Shown here in pieces: positions 19,171-29,202 of a stretch of 64,000 nucleotides of DNA. Below the pieces are notes generated by a model. The model worked only from the letters and a program-made list of their open reading frames with translations, was not told where the DNA came from and did no database searches. Location: contig CAVWOT010000022.1 of assembly GCA_963756605.1 (NCBI GenBank), forward strand, positions 310,001-374,000, written 5' to 3'. The translations under genes and the position numbers were made by a program. Positions within the stretch are counted from its first letter, which is position 1. The number at the start of each line of letters is the position of its first letter. The DNA comes from Bog-159 sp963756605. GTDB lineage: Bacteria > Acidobacteriota > Terriglobia > Bryobacterales > Bryobacteraceae.

Positions 19171-20625
19171 ATGAGAGCATTCGCGACTGTATCTGCAATT
19201 TCGCTGATGGCACCGCTGGCATGGGCCGCGGTGCTCGGCGACACGCCTACGTTCAATAAAGATATCGCCCCGATACTGTATCAAAACTGCGCTACCTGCC
19301 ATCGTCCCGGCGAAGTCGCGCCATTTTCGCTGCTGACGTATGCGGATGCCGCCAAGAAAGCCAGCCTGCTGGCCATCGTGACCGGGAAGCACGTGATGCC
19401 GCCGTGGAAGGCGGAGCCCGGCTACGGATCGTTCGCGAACGAACGGCGGCTCTCCGACCAGCAAATCGCGCTGATCCAGGCGTGGGCTAAGGCCGGCGCG
19501 CCCGAAGGCGACCGCCAAAGATAAGCCCAGTTTCTCCCACGTTTCCGAGCGGTTGGGCAGGCGGGCGAGCCCGACAAAATTCTCGACCATGAGCCACAAG
19601 TTCGAAGTGGCTGCCGATGGCCCCGACCAATACCGCTGCTTCGTGCTGCCACTCGATTCCACAGAAGATGTTTACATGAGCGGCATGGAGTTTCGTCCCG
19701 GGCAACCGGCGCGTGGTGCATCACGCGCTCGTGTACACGGATGCAAGCGGTACGGCGCGCAAGCTGGCGGCCGATTCGCCGGATGGCGGCTACACCTGCT
19801 TCGGCGGTCCGAAGTTCCGGCCGGATGGTTTGCTGGGTGGTTGGGCGCCGGGCGCTACGCCGCCGCCGGCATCGCCCAGACTATTCGCAGCTCATCCGCA
19901 AAGGCACGGACATTGTGGTGCAGATCCACTATCATCCGTCCGGCAAGGCGGAAGAGGATCAATCCTCGCTCGGGTTGAAATTTTCCGGGCCGCCCACTAA
20001 GGGCCGCACGGGGATTATCCTTTCCTACCGGCGTATCGACATCCCCGCCGGAGATGCGGACTACGTGGTGAAGACGGGCGTGACGCTGCCGCGCGACGTG
20101 GACGTATTTGGCATCACGCCGCACGCGCATTATCTGGGCAAGGACATGAAGGTGAATGCGGTGCTGCCGGATGGAACCATCCAGCATCTCATCTGGATCA
20201 AGGACTGGGATTTCAATTGGCAGGGGCAGTATCGTTACAAAGCACCGATGCATCTTCCGCAGGGCACGCGCATCGAGCTTGAGTATGTTTACGACAATTC
20301 GGAGGTCAATCCGCACAATCCTTCGCACCCGCCGGTCCCGGTGACTTGGGGTGAGGAAACCAGGAACGAGATGGCCGTTCTGTTTCTGAGCGTGGCTCTG
20401 CCATCCCCTGCCGACGTACCGGCTTTCCGGCGCGAAATGCGCACCGCGTACATGGAATCGTTCCTGGCTGAAGGCAACGGCATCGCCGACCTGCCGCCCG
20501 GCATTCCCAAGGGCGAGTTGGAAATGCTGAAACGCATGTTCCAGGCGTTCGATAAGGATGGCGACGGCAAACTGGATGCGGAGGAGCGCGCAGCGCTGAT
20601 GGACTACCTGCGCCATGCGCACTAG
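19171..20625 (+). pseudogene. Cytochrome c-copper (PHM-like) monooxygenase with EF-hand, broken by several +1 frameshifts
   Basis: The N terminus (signal peptide, then CATCHRPGE with heme Cys40/Cys43/His44) reads in frame from ATG 19171 (AGAGGAGCAAC site) to a stop at 19524. Homology then continues through other frames: GPDQYRCFVLP around 19616, VVHHALVYTDASG around 19713, then QIHYHPSG, ITPHAHYLGKDMKV and a C-terminal EF-hand DKDGDGKLDAEE to 20625. HH, HxH and HxxH-like copper ligands match ascorbate-dependent type II copper monooxygenases. Frames progress 1-2-0-1-2-0-1, each step needing one extra base: near 19513, 19541, 19566, 19588, at 19703 and at 19875. Either a pseudogene or clustered sequence errors. 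Confidence 0.75.
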
Positions 20626-20706
20626 CAGGTTGTCTATAGAAATAGTTGACTAATCTGAATACTGTGCTACGATTCTAGACGGCGAATATAGAGGGGATCG
20701 GGCATA

Positions 20707-21576
20707 GTGCCAAAGGTCGAGGCGAACGGCATCCACCTGCACTACATCACAATCGGCGCCGGACCGGATGTGGTCATGCTGCACGGCTTCCTGGGGAACC
20801 TGGCGATCTGGCATCTTTACATGGCGCCCATCCTGCGCCGCGAGTATCGCGTCACCACTTACGACCTGCGCGGCCACGGCTATAGCGACGTCACTCCGTC
20901 CGGGTACACGGCCGCCAACATGGCCGAAGATCTGCGCGGCTTGCTGGACGCCCTGGGGATCCATCGGCCCATACTGGTGGGCCATAGCTTCGGCGCCGAC
21001 ATTGCCATGTACTTCAGCCTGCTCTATCCCGAGCGTGTATCCAAGCTGCTCGCGCTGGAACCCGGCCTGGCGGCGCTGGTGCATCTGCGCAACGACAGAG
21101 ACTGGATCGGCTGGGCCGCCTGGGTGGCAAAGCTGGAAGAAGTAGGCATCCAGGTGCCCGAGGACAAGCGCACGGATGCCGAATACTTATTGCAACTGAG
21201 CCTGGAGACGCCCAAATTCTACGGCCCGGCGCGCGGCCTGCCGCGCAATCGCGAGCCGCTGTTGCATCTGATCCGCAATACCACTCTGCTGAAGGATTAC
21301 GAAGATGTCGGCGCCATGACCCTGGATGCGGTGCGCACCATCCGCACTCCCACGCTGCTAGTCTACGGCCGCAATTCGCACTTCATCAGTTCGTATGACT
21401 TTCTGCACGAAGCGCTGCCGAACTGCAAGCCCGTACTACTGCCGGGCGGCGAGCATTTCGGTCCGCTGGAACAGCCCGAGTTGCTGACCGATCAGATTCT
21501 GAGCTTCCTGCGCGATCCTTGTCCCCTCACCAAGCCTGTTAAGCCGACGCCGAGCACGAATTCAGACGGTAGGTGA
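20707..21576 (+). CDS. Alpha/beta hydrolase
   Basis: 289 residues with GTG start. The alpha/beta-hydrolase core is complete: oxyanion HGFLGN, YDLRGHGYSD, nucleophile Ser94 in VGHSFGAD, an acid region LLVYGRNSHFI and the His in PGGEHFGPLE. Substrate could be an ester, epoxide or C-C bond; the fold does not say. It follows the broken monooxygenase by 81 bases and may be read from its own promoter. The ~20-residue tail after SFLRDP is Pro/Thr rich. Confidence 0.88.
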   Translation: MPKVEANGIHLHYITIGAGPDVVMLHGFLGNLAIWHLYMAPILRREYRVTTYDLRGHGYSDVTPSGYTAANMAEDLRGLLDALGIHRPILVGHSFGADIAMYFSLLYPERVSKLLALEPGLAALVHLRNDRDWIGWAAWVAKLEEVGIQVPEDKRTDAEYLLQLSLETPKFYGPARGLPRNREPLLHLIRNTTLLKDYEDVGAMTLDAVRTIRTPTLLVYGRNSHFISSYDFLHEALPNCKPVLLPGGEHFGPLEQPELLTDQILSFLRDPCPLTKPVKPTPSTNSDGR

Positions 21577-21845
21577 GCAACGCAGTTGACAAGCCCTCCC
21601 GCAGCACCGCCAGGCTGGAACAGCGATGGCCGGGATCGGTTGCCAGGCACGATTGCAAAATGGGAGGCAGAGATGGAAACCAAGGAGGCGAGAACAACTC
21701 CATCCGCGGTGCAGCCACAGACGCGCCATGCTCCGCGGTTCTTCACCGTGGCAGGCGGGACCCCATCACCTCCGCCGCCTCGTCTCGAGAATGTGCTCTT
21801 TTCAATCGACAATGCCGCTATCCGGGGGCGGGCCTCAGGTGCGAC

Positions 21846-21950
21846 CGGCCGCGCATCTCCGCCGGGTTTGAAGGCGTGCTTGTTGCGGTAATGATCCACC
21901 AGAATGTAGCGCATCAAATTGGACGCCGGTCCGAAGAAGTGCGCACGGTC
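21846..21950 (-). pseudogene. Remnant of an ECF-type RNA polymerase sigma factor
   Basis: About 35 codons encode DRAHFFGPASNLMRYILVDHY followed by RNKHAF and GGDARP, the region 2 to linker stretch of acidobacterial/planctomycete ECF sigma factors (usually RAHFFGAA..LMRRILVDHAR..KRGG). A stop lies just before it, and the remaining sigma regions are missing or scrambled; PPATVKNRGAW further on may be a scrap of region 4. The rest of 21577-22126 shows no gene. Confidence 0.6.
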
Positions 21951-22126
21951 CTGCTATGCGACACAGTTCTGCCATGCAAGTAGTTTTTGCGGATATTGGG
22001 CGCCGCGTGTTCCATTCGAAAACCGTCACGTAGTTTAACATGTGCATCGAGGGCAATACGCCACGCGGCTGGGCGGCTCCCGTCCGCTTTCGACTCTTAC
22101 CGCTGATATAGTAAGCACTACTCGCG

Positions 22127-23449
22127 ATGAACCAACTTCCGCGCCGGCTGGGCCTGCTGGACGCCTGTCTGATCGTTATCGGGATCGTGATCGGGGCGGG
22201 CATTTTTCTGATCCCCAATGTCATTGCGCGCAGCCTGCCGTCGGCCCCGGCCATACTGGCGGTCTGGATCGCGGCGGGGGTTTTGTCGTACTTCGGAGGG
22301 CTGGCGTACGCGGAACTGGGCGCCATGATGCCGGAAACCGGCGGCCAGTACGTCTATCTGCGCGAAGCCTTCGGGCCGGGTTGCGCGTTTCTGTCCGGTT
22401 GGATCTTCCTCCTCGCAGTGATTCCAGGCAGTATGGCATTTCTGGCGGTGAGCTTCTCGATTTACCTTCGTCATTTCGTCCGCTTATCGCCTGCGGCTGG
22501 CGGGGCAGTTTCCGCGGCACTGATGGCCGCGCTCACGGCCGCCAATTATATCGGCGTCAAACCGGGCGCTTGGGTACAGCGCATTTTTACCTCGCTGAAA
22601 ATCGCGGGGCTGCTGTTGTTAATCGGCGCAGCGATAGTGGCGCCGCATGCCGCTGGGCGTCCGCCGGCGCCCTCCCCGCCGGTCTCTTATCACGGCATCG
22701 GATTGGCGCTGACTGCCTGCCTGCTGGCCTACAACGGCTGGAGCTACGTCAGCTTCGTAGCGGGCGAGATCAAGGACCCGCAGCGCAATCTGCCGCGGGC
22801 CATGATGCTCGGAATGGCCGGGGTGATGGCGCTATATTTGGGCGCGAACATTGCCTACCTCAACGTGCTCAGCGTACCGGAAATCGCCGCTACCGAACGC
22901 GTGGGCGCGGCGGTGGCGGCTCGCACCATGGGTCCGGCCGGCGCGACGGTGCTATCCGTGGTGGTGCTGCTATCGATCATCGGGGCCATCAACGGCAATA
23001 TCCTGACGGGCGCGCGTATTCCTTTTGCCCAGGCGCGCGACGGCCTTTTTTTCGCGCGTTTCGGACGCGTGCATCCGCGCTTTGAAACACCAGCGTTCGC
23101 TATCGTGGCGCAAACTGCCTGGACCATCGTGCTAGTGATTACCGGCTCATACGAGACGCTGTTTGCCTACACTATGCTTTCGTCATGGATCGTGTACACG
23201 CTCGGCGTAGCCGCGGTATGGGTGCTGCGGCGCAAATCGCCGGCCGCGCCGCGTCCATACAAGATGTGGGGATACCCGTACACCATGTGGGCATTTCTGA
23301 TCGTCTCGGTTTGGTACATGGTGGATGCCATGGTGAACCAGCCGAAGCCGTCGCTGATGGCGTTTGCGGTTTGCGCGGCGGGCATTCCATTTTATCTTTA
23401 CTGGCGGACCCGTGCGCGCGCCGCGGTTACCGTTTCAGAGCCAACGTGA
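22127..23449 (+). CDS. APC-superfamily amino acid permease
   Basis: 440 residues with 12 predicted TM helices. TM1 contains VIGIVIGAGIFLIP, the substrate-backbone binding motif of the APC family, TM2 begins AILAVWIAAGVLSYFGGLAYAELG, and TM6 is GLALTACLLAYNGW. The last loop (KSPAAPRPYKMWGYPY) is typical of LAT/basic amino acid exchangers. It likely moves amino acids by proton symport or exchange. The 3' end overlaps the convergent methyltransferase by 23 bases. Confidence 0.92.
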   Translation: MNQLPRRLGLLDACLIVIGIVIGAGIFLIPNVIARSLPSAPAILAVWIAAGVLSYFGGLAYAELGAMMPETGGQYVYLREAFGPGCAFLSGWIFLLAVIPGSMAFLAVSFSIYLRHFVRLSPAAGGAVSAALMAALTAANYIGVKPGAWVQRIFTSLKIAGLLLLIGAAIVAPHAAGRPPAPSPPVSYHGIGLALTACLLAYNGWSYVSFVAGEIKDPQRNLPRAMMLGMAGVMALYLGANIAYLNVLSVPEIAATERVGAAVAARTMGPAGATVLSVVVLLSIIGAINGNILTGARIPFAQARDGLFFARFGRVHPRFETPAFAIVAQTAWTIVLVITGSYETLFAYTMLSSWIVYTLGVAAVWVLRRKSPAAPRPYKMWGYPYTMWAFLIVSVWYMVDAMVNQPKPSLMAFAVCAAGIPFYLYWRTRARAAVTVSEPT

Positions 23450-24089
23450 AGCCGTCGCCGATAGGCACCAGGCTGAGCCACACACGCTGGTCGATGTGCA
23501 GCCAGGCGTTAAAGTCCCGGATGGCGATGGTGTCTGGTTCCTGGTTGGTGGGGTCGACGACGGTGCCGCGCCGCAGCACGTTGTCGAAGACGGCCAGACC
23601 GCCAGGCCGCAGCAGCTTCAGGGACCGCTCATAATAGCGCTGGTAGCCTTCTTTATCGGCGTCCACGAAGGCGAAGTCGAAGGTCTCGGCGGCGCCATCG
23701 GCCAGCAAAGCGTCCAGGGTTTCGATGGCGGGTGCGATGCGCAGCTCAATTTTGTGCTGGATTTGCGCTTCGCGCCAGTATCGCTCGGCGACGGCCGTGG
23801 ATTCCGCATCCACGTCGCAGGCGACCAGGCGGCCATCGGACGGCATCGCCAGAGCGATGTGCAGGGAGCTGAAACCGGTGTACACCCCGACTTCGATGGC
23901 CCGCCGGGCGCTTACGAGGCGGACTAGCATGCCGAGGAACTGGCCTTGCTCCGGCGATAACTGCATCATGGCATCGGGACGCAGGGCGGTCTCCTCGCGC
24001 AGACGGGTTAATAAGTCCGGCTCGCGCAGAGAAACGCCGCGGATGTAGTCGGCTAATTCGGGGGTGATGGGCGTTTGCAGATTTGACAT
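23427..24089 (-). CDS. SAM-dependent O-methyltransferase, caffeoyl-CoA OMT type
   Basis: 220 residues. The SAM motif is AIEVGVYTGFSSLHIA near residue 64, the acidic SAM contact is VACDVDAES, and the metal ligands lie in FAFVDADKEGYQRYY and VFDNVLRRG, as in the Mg-dependent catechol/caffeoyl-CoA OMT family. Acts on a catechol-like hydroxyl by family analogy. One base separates it from the end of the PIG-L gene on the same strand, so the two are probably co-transcribed. Confidence 0.92.
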   Translation of the reverse strand: MSNLQTPITPELADYIRGVSLREPDLLTRLREETALRPDAMMQLSPEQGQFLGMLVRLVSARRAIEVGVYTGFSSLHIALAMPSDGRLVACDVDAESTAVAERYWREAQIQHKIELRIAPAIETLDALLADGAAETFDFAFVDADKEGYQRYYERSLKLLRPGGLAVFDNVLRRGTVVDPTNQEPDTIAIRDFNAWLHIDQRVWLSLVPIGDGFTLALKR

Positions 24090-24090
24090 T

Positions 24091-26580
24091 TCACTTGGCG
24101 CTCAGCATGTTTGCGAACAAACGGTAGGCGCCGGGAACCCCGGCCGGCAGCTCACGGAACCAGGAATAGCCGCTGAAGATGTAGACTCCCTTGCCGTAGC
24201 GCGCGTAGAGCATCCCGCCGGCCAGCGGTTTCTCGCCCGGATCGTGCGATTCGAGCACCGTTTGATAGTGCGGGTCCCACTCGGAGGCGAAGTAGAGACC
24301 GCGTTCCTGTATCCATCCTTCGAAATCCTTGGATGTAATCTCGTTGGGCTTGCTCAGCAGCGGGTTGCTGAGATTGGTGAACGTCACCGGCGCTTCTTCC
24401 ACGGTTACGCGATCGTGTCCGATTTTGAAGGGATATGGCCCCATGGGCACCAGGTTGCCGTCGGTCACGTTGTATTGATCGATCAGCGTGCCCCCATTGC
24501 GCACGTAATCGAGCAGACGCGGCAGGTTCACCCGCAGATCGGCGCGCGTATTATAGGCGCGGACGCCGGTCACGATGGCGTCGAATCCGGAAAGGTCGCG
24601 CTGCTCCAGGTCGGACGAGGTGAGTAGCGTCACCTCGCAGCCGAGCTGGCGGATGGCGTCGGGCATTTCGTCGCCGGCGCCCATCACGTAGCCGATCTTG
24701 TGGGCTGTGACGCGCACATCGGCGCGCACAAGTTTTATCACTGCCGGCGGGAATACCGTTAGTGGCGCCAGCGGCGGATGTGAGATTACCAGCATGCCCA
24801 CGCCGATATCGCGGCCGGCTACCTGCGCCGTGGCGCGAAGCTGCGCCGGCGGATCGGGTCCGGGTGCGGGCTTGATCTCGAAATTCAGCGGCTGCTGCTG
24901 GCCGGCCTGCGCCTGGTCGAAGGGCCGCGAGAGGGGGTCGGCGCTCCAACCGGCGTCCAACGCCAGGCGCACATCTCCGGCGACCTTGGGTACATCCGCA
25001 CGCACTTCCATCTCCACCTTGCGCGCGTCGCCATTGGGGAATAGCACGACATCCTGCGGCAGATTGAGCGCCACCGGCGGCACTACCGTCAGCGCGCGGG
25101 TCTGCTCGCCATCCACGCGATCGATAAAGCGATGGCGCACCGGCCGCACTACATCGAAGGCCACACCATCCGCGTCCAGGCTGAAGCGCAGATTGAGCAG
25201 CGGCGGATCTTCGGGCACGCCGATCAGGCGCTGGTCGGAGATGGTATATGTGTCGCCCTGTTTCGGTTCGCGCAACCAGAACGGCTGCGAGTACGGCTGA
25301 TCGGCCGGTACGGTGAATTTCAACTGCGCATTCACCGGCTGATTCGACCCGAGTGCGGCGTGATGCGCATCGGTGCGCGAGTCGCTGCCCATGCCCTCCA
25401 GGGTGAGGCTGTCTAGCGCCAGCGGGAGTGGCGAACGGTTCAAGGCCGTATAACTGACGTCGCCGGTGGCGCCGGGCACAATGTCGTAGTCGGCCGCATT
25501 CGCGTCCAGCCACAACCCGGCGCACAGGGCGATCGCCTCATTCAATTCGGCCAGCTTTTCGCGCGCCCATGCGTCTGGCAGCGCGGCGATCATCGGATGA
25601 GCTTTAAGCAGAAGCGGGATGGTGCGCTCCGGATGATCGGGCGCGAACGTGCGCACCGCCTCGGCCAAAATACGGCCGATCTGGGCCCCGCCGGGGACAC
25701 GCTCCCAGGTTGTATCGATGCCGTCGAAGGCGTCGTGCGCCGGAGGATCGCCCGCTACCGGAACCAAATATTGTTTCGACGGTCCCGGCCGCTGCGACGC
25801 TCCCATGCCCTGGCTGCGATGCATGCTGCGGCTCATACCGGCGATCTGGTTGTAGGAAACACCGAGTATGGGATTGAAGGCGCCGGTATCCACCTCGATG
25901 CGGCCGGGTGTCGCGGCGGCTTCCTTCTCCATGTCGCGCGTAAAGCTGAACGAGTTGAACAACAGGCGGCGCGCCTGCCACGGCTCGACGAACTTCAGTT
26001 GCTCGGGAAAGCGAGTGCGGTCGGCGGCCGCGGAAAACGCCTCTTTGCCCACAATGGCCGAGACCTGGTGCTGGCCGTGGCCGTCCCTTGGCGTGCCGGA
26101 AAAACGCAGAATCACCACGTCCGGACGGAAGCGGCGGATGACCCACACGACGTCGGACAGGATGCGCTCATGGCCCCATTTGGCGAACGTCTCTTCGGGC
26201 GTTTTGGTGTATCCAAAGTCGATGGCGCGAGTGAAAAACTGCTGGGCGCCATCGATCTGGCGGGCTGCCAGCAATTCCTGCGAACGAATCAATCCCAACA
26301 GGTCGCCTTGCTCGGCACCGATCAGATTTTGGCCGCCTTCGCCGCGCGTGAGTGATAAATAGCCCGTGCGCATGTGGCGGCCGCGCGCATAATAGGCCAG
26401 GATGGCGGTATTCTCGTCATCTGGGTGGGCCGCGATCATGAGCACGCTGCCCAGCACCGTCAGCTTTTCGAGGGACTGTTCGATGGCCGGCGTGCCGGAA
26501 AACGGAGCATCGGCGGCAGCGGCTACGGTCAGAAACGCGCAGAGAAACGGCGCGAGGAACTTGGCTGAACGAGTGCGCAT
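24091..26580 (-). CDS. Secreted PIG-L family deacetylase, large form
   Basis: 829 residues. A signal peptide (MRTRSAKFLAPFLCAFL) precedes the zinc-binding AHPDDE motif at residues 51-56 and the GHGQHQVSA second ligand region, so residues about 35-300 are the LmbE/PIG-L N-deacetylase. The rest contains beta-rich modules and a ThuA/NEW3-like C-terminal half. It would deacetylate an amino sugar outside the cytoplasm. The start is the ATG at 26580; the open frame further upstream is antisense to patatin and has no domain. It is divergent from the patatin gene with 45 bases between. Confidence 0.88.
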   Translation of the reverse strand: MRTRSAKFLAPFLCAFLTVAAAADAPFSGTPAIEQSLEKLTVLGSVLMIAAHPDDENTAILAYYARGRHMRTGYLSLTRGEGGQNLIGAEQGDLLGLIRSQELLAARQIDGAQQFFTRAIDFGYTKTPEETFAKWGHERILSDVVWVIRRFRPDVVILRFSGTPRDGHGQHQVSAIVGKEAFSAAADRTRFPEQLKFVEPWQARRLLFNSFSFTRDMEKEAAATPGRIEVDTGAFNPILGVSYNQIAGMSRSMHRSQGMGASQRPGPSKQYLVPVAGDPPAHDAFDGIDTTWERVPGGAQIGRILAEAVRTFAPDHPERTIPLLLKAHPMIAALPDAWAREKLAELNEAIALCAGLWLDANAADYDIVPGATGDVSYTALNRSPLPLALDSLTLEGMGSDSRTDAHHAALGSNQPVNAQLKFTVPADQPYSQPFWLREPKQGDTYTISDQRLIGVPEDPPLLNLRFSLDADGVAFDVVRPVRHRFIDRVDGEQTRALTVVPPVALNLPQDVVLFPNGDARKVEMEVRADVPKVAGDVRLALDAGWSADPLSRPFDQAQAGQQQPLNFEIKPAPGPDPPAQLRATAQVAGRDIGVGMLVISHPPLAPLTVFPPAVIKLVRADVRVTAHKIGYVMGAGDEMPDAIRQLGCEVTLLTSSDLEQRDLSGFDAIVTGVRAYNTRADLRVNLPRLLDYVRNGGTLIDQYNVTDGNLVPMGPYPFKIGHDRVTVEEAPVTFTNLSNPLLSKPNEITSKDFEGWIQERGLYFASEWDPHYQTVLESHDPGEKPLAGGMLYARYGKGVYIFSGYSWFRELPAGVPGAYRLFANMLSAK

Positions 26581-26625
26581 CCAAGACAATGGTAGTGCAT
26601 CCACGAGGATGCCGAGGAGCGACCT

Positions 26626-27516
26626 TTGAAAATCGAGTGGGGCAGTTGGAAAACTGCTTTGGGGCGCCGGCCCCGGGCGGCGGTGGAAGTTTTCGAGACA
26701 GCCGTTCCGGCTCCCCCGCGTCTGGGGTTGGCGCTCGGCGGAGGGTTCGCACGGGGACTGGCGCACATCGGCGTGCTCAGCGTGCTCGATGCGAATCACA
26801 TTCCCGTCGATTGCATCACCGGCGTAAGCGCGGGCGCTATCGTGGCCGCCGCGTATGCCAGCGGCGCCAAGCCCGCCGAGATCGCCGCCGCCGGCAGTGC
26901 CATGCGGTTCACGGATGTGGCGCGGTGGACCGTTGCGCGCATGGGAATCGCCGCCAGTGAACGCATGGAGCGGTTCCTGCGCAAATTGCTCAAGTGCTAC
27001 TGCTTCGAACAGATGCGCATCCCGCTGGGTGTGGTGGCTACCGACCTGGTCACCGGGGAAGGCGTCATCTTCCGCGATCGCGGGGATGTGGTACTGCCGA
27101 TCCGCGCCAGTTGCTCGTATCCCGGTTTGTTCCAGCCGGTACAGTGTGGCGGCCGGCTGCTCGTGGATGGCGCCATCAGCATGGAAGTGCCGGCGCTGCT
27201 GGCGCGGCTGCTGGGGGCCTCGCACGTCATTTCGCTGCACTTGCCCATGCAAGGCGCCGCGGCCATGCCCACGAACATGTTCCATGTAATTAATCGATGC
27301 TTTCAAATCCTGCACAGTCGCACGGAAACCACCTGGCGGCAGCACTCCGACCTGGTGATCGAGCCGGATGTGCGCGGCATGGAATGGGACGCGTTCGATA
27401 GTGCTGCGCAACTGGTAAAGGCCGGAGAGGAAGCCGCCCGGCTGGCTCTGCCGCGCATTCGCGCTTGGATCGAAGTGGGGCAGGGTGAACCTCGCCAGTT
27501 GGAGCCAGCGCGCTGA
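26626..27516 (+). CDS. Patatin-like phospholipase (RssA-like)
   Basis: 296 residues, TTG start with a GAGGAG site 7 bases upstream. The patatin signature is complete: oxyanion LGGGFARG (38-44), nucleophile Ser68 in GVSAG and catalytic Asp181 in VDGAIS. It should hydrolyse acyl esters of membrane lipids. No signal peptide is seen. It is followed 18 bases later by an apolipoprotein N-acyltransferase-like gene, hinting at lipid/lipoprotein metabolism. Confidence 0.9.
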   Translation: MKIEWGSWKTALGRRPRAAVEVFETAVPAPPRLGLALGGGFARGLAHIGVLSVLDANHIPVDCITGVSAGAIVAAAYASGAKPAEIAAAGSAMRFTDVARWTVARMGIAASERMERFLRKLLKCYCFEQMRIPLGVVATDLVTGEGVIFRDRGDVVLPIRASCSYPGLFQPVQCGGRLLVDGAISMEVPALLARLLGASHVISLHLPMQGAAAMPTNMFHVINRCFQILHSRTETTWRQHSDLVIEPDVRGMEWDAFDSAAQLVKAGEEAARLALPRIRAWIEVGQGEPRQLEPAR

Positions 27517-27534
27517 TAACATCGAGGCCATTGT

Positions 27535-28929
27535 ATGTGGATCCTCCTCGCCGTAGCTCTTTCCGCGTGCGCCTACTACGGCTCTGTCGGCTTTGGGGTA
27601 TTCTGGCCGGCCGTTTGGATTGCGCCTATCCCGGTTCTGGCGGTGGCGTTTCGCTCTTCCTGGCGCACAGCCGCATGCGCAGCCTTCGCGGCATATTTCA
27701 TCGGCAACCTCAACCTGTTCCCCTTTCTCGCGCGCGTGATGCCCGCCGCGCTGGTGACGGCCGTGCTGGCGGCTTCCGCCCTGGTCTGCCCCTTAGCGGT
27801 GCTGGCAGCCCGTTTGGCCGTGCGACGCCTGCCGCCCGCCGCGGCCGCGTGCGCTTTTCCGGCGGCGTGGACTGCGTGCGAGTTCCTGGTCGCGCGCCTA
27901 TCCCCGCACGGCACCTTCATGAATCTGGCATACTCGCAGACCGGTTGCCTGCCCCTTTTGCAAATCGCATCAATAACGGGACTGTGGGGCGTCACGTTTG
28001 TGGTTACCCTGGTGCCCTCGGCAATTGCAGTTGCCTGGCACCGGCGCGCGGTTTGGGCTCTGGCGCCGGCCGCGGTCGTGGGTGTGGTGCTGGGCTACGG
28101 TGTGGCACGCTTGCAGAACGCTCCGACGCAGCCGATGGTGCGTGTCGGGTTGGCCGCCACGGATGGGGGAATTGAAACTGCCTTTCGAACGGATGATCCA
28201 GCCAAGGCTTTGGCCGTGGCGCAGGACTACGCTCATCGCGTGGCGCGGCTGGCGGCGGAAGGCGCACAGGTGGTGGTACTGCCGGAGAAATTTGTGGGCC
28301 TCACGCCCGCCGACTCCAACGCCATAGAGCAGGTATTCAGCGAAGCCGCGCGCGCCGCGCATGTCACGGTGATTGCGGGATTCAACCGTTTCACGCCGCA
28401 GCCGCCGCGCAACGTAGCGGCAGTCTTCGCACCCGATGGCCGCCTGGTTCTCGAATACGAGAAACGCCACATGCTGCCCGGTCCAGAAACCGGATACGAG
28501 ATTGGAACCACGGTGGGCCTGTTTTCCGGACCGGCGGCACAGTGGGGAGTGGCCATCTGCAAAGATATGGATTTCCCGGCCTGGTCACGCGTCTATGGCC
28601 GGCGCGGCGTGCGCATCCTGGCGGTGCCGGCGTGGGACTTCGTAGCCGATGGCCGGCTGCACTCCCGTATGGCGGTCATGCGCGCTGTCGAAGACGGATT
28701 CAGTATGGCGCGCGCCGCGCAACAGGGTTTGCTGACGTTCAGCGACGCCTACGGGCGCATCCTTGGCGAGGCGGCTAGTTACACGGCGCCCGAAGCCTTG
28801 TTGGTGAGGAGCGTCCCCGCCGGTCCCGGAGCTACCGTTTACAACCGCTTGGGTGATTGGTTTGGATGGTCTTGCGTATTGGGCTTGACCGGTATTATTT
28901 ACTGGGCCTTGGGATCAAAAGGGCACTGA
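27535..28929 (+). CDS. lnt: Apolipoprotein N-acyltransferase-like membrane protein
   Basis: 464 residues. About six N-terminal TM helices are followed by a periplasmic nitrilase domain with the full Glu-Lys-Cys triad: Glu251 in VVLPEKFVG, Lys310 in LEYEKRHMLPG and Cys342 in VAICKDMDF; a last TM helix is at the C terminus. Lnt adds the third acyl chain to lipoproteins. The protein is shorter than E. coli Lnt (512) and the N-terminal membrane part is compact, so it may be a paralogue rather than the housekeeping enzyme. Confidence 0.85.
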   Translation: MWILLAVALSACAYYGSVGFGVFWPAVWIAPIPVLAVAFRSSWRTAACAAFAAYFIGNLNLFPFLARVMPAALVTAVLAASALVCPLAVLAARLAVRRLPPAAAACAFPAAWTACEFLVARLSPHGTFMNLAYSQTGCLPLLQIASITGLWGVTFVVTLVPSAIAVAWHRRAVWALAPAAVVGVVLGYGVARLQNAPTQPMVRVGLAATDGGIETAFRTDDPAKALAVAQDYAHRVARLAAEGAQVVVLPEKFVGLTPADSNAIEQVFSEAARAAHVTVIAGFNRFTPQPPRNVAAVFAPDGRLVLEYEKRHMLPGPETGYEIGTTVGLFSGPAAQWGVAICKDMDFPAWSRVYGRRGVRILAVPAWDFVADGRLHSRMAVMRAVEDGFSMARAAQQGLLTFSDAYGRILGEAASYTAPEALLVRSVPAGPGATVYNRLGDWFGWSCVLGLTGIIYWALGSKGH

Positions 28930-29202
28930 GAAGGCCGCCGCAGGCCGGCCCCCACATATTCCGTCTCACCTGGAGAGCGATTATGGCGCCGGGGTAAAGG
29001 TGCGGCGTGCCGCCCCAGTCAAGGCGGCTGCGGCCTAAGGCATTCCCACATTCTCTCAAAAACCGCACCACCCGGAGCCTTCTGTTACAATTGATACCAA
29101 CATGAGCGGCGAGATGGAAATTGATTATTTCTATCCCTCCCATTCATGTTTGTTTGGGCCGGGAGACGGACCGCAGGGCGGGAGCGGGGGATGAGCTAGC
29201 GC

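Noticed and set aside
26581..27531. N-terminal extension of the PIG-L frame
   Set aside because: The extension is antisense to patatin; a signal peptide starts at the ATG at 26580.
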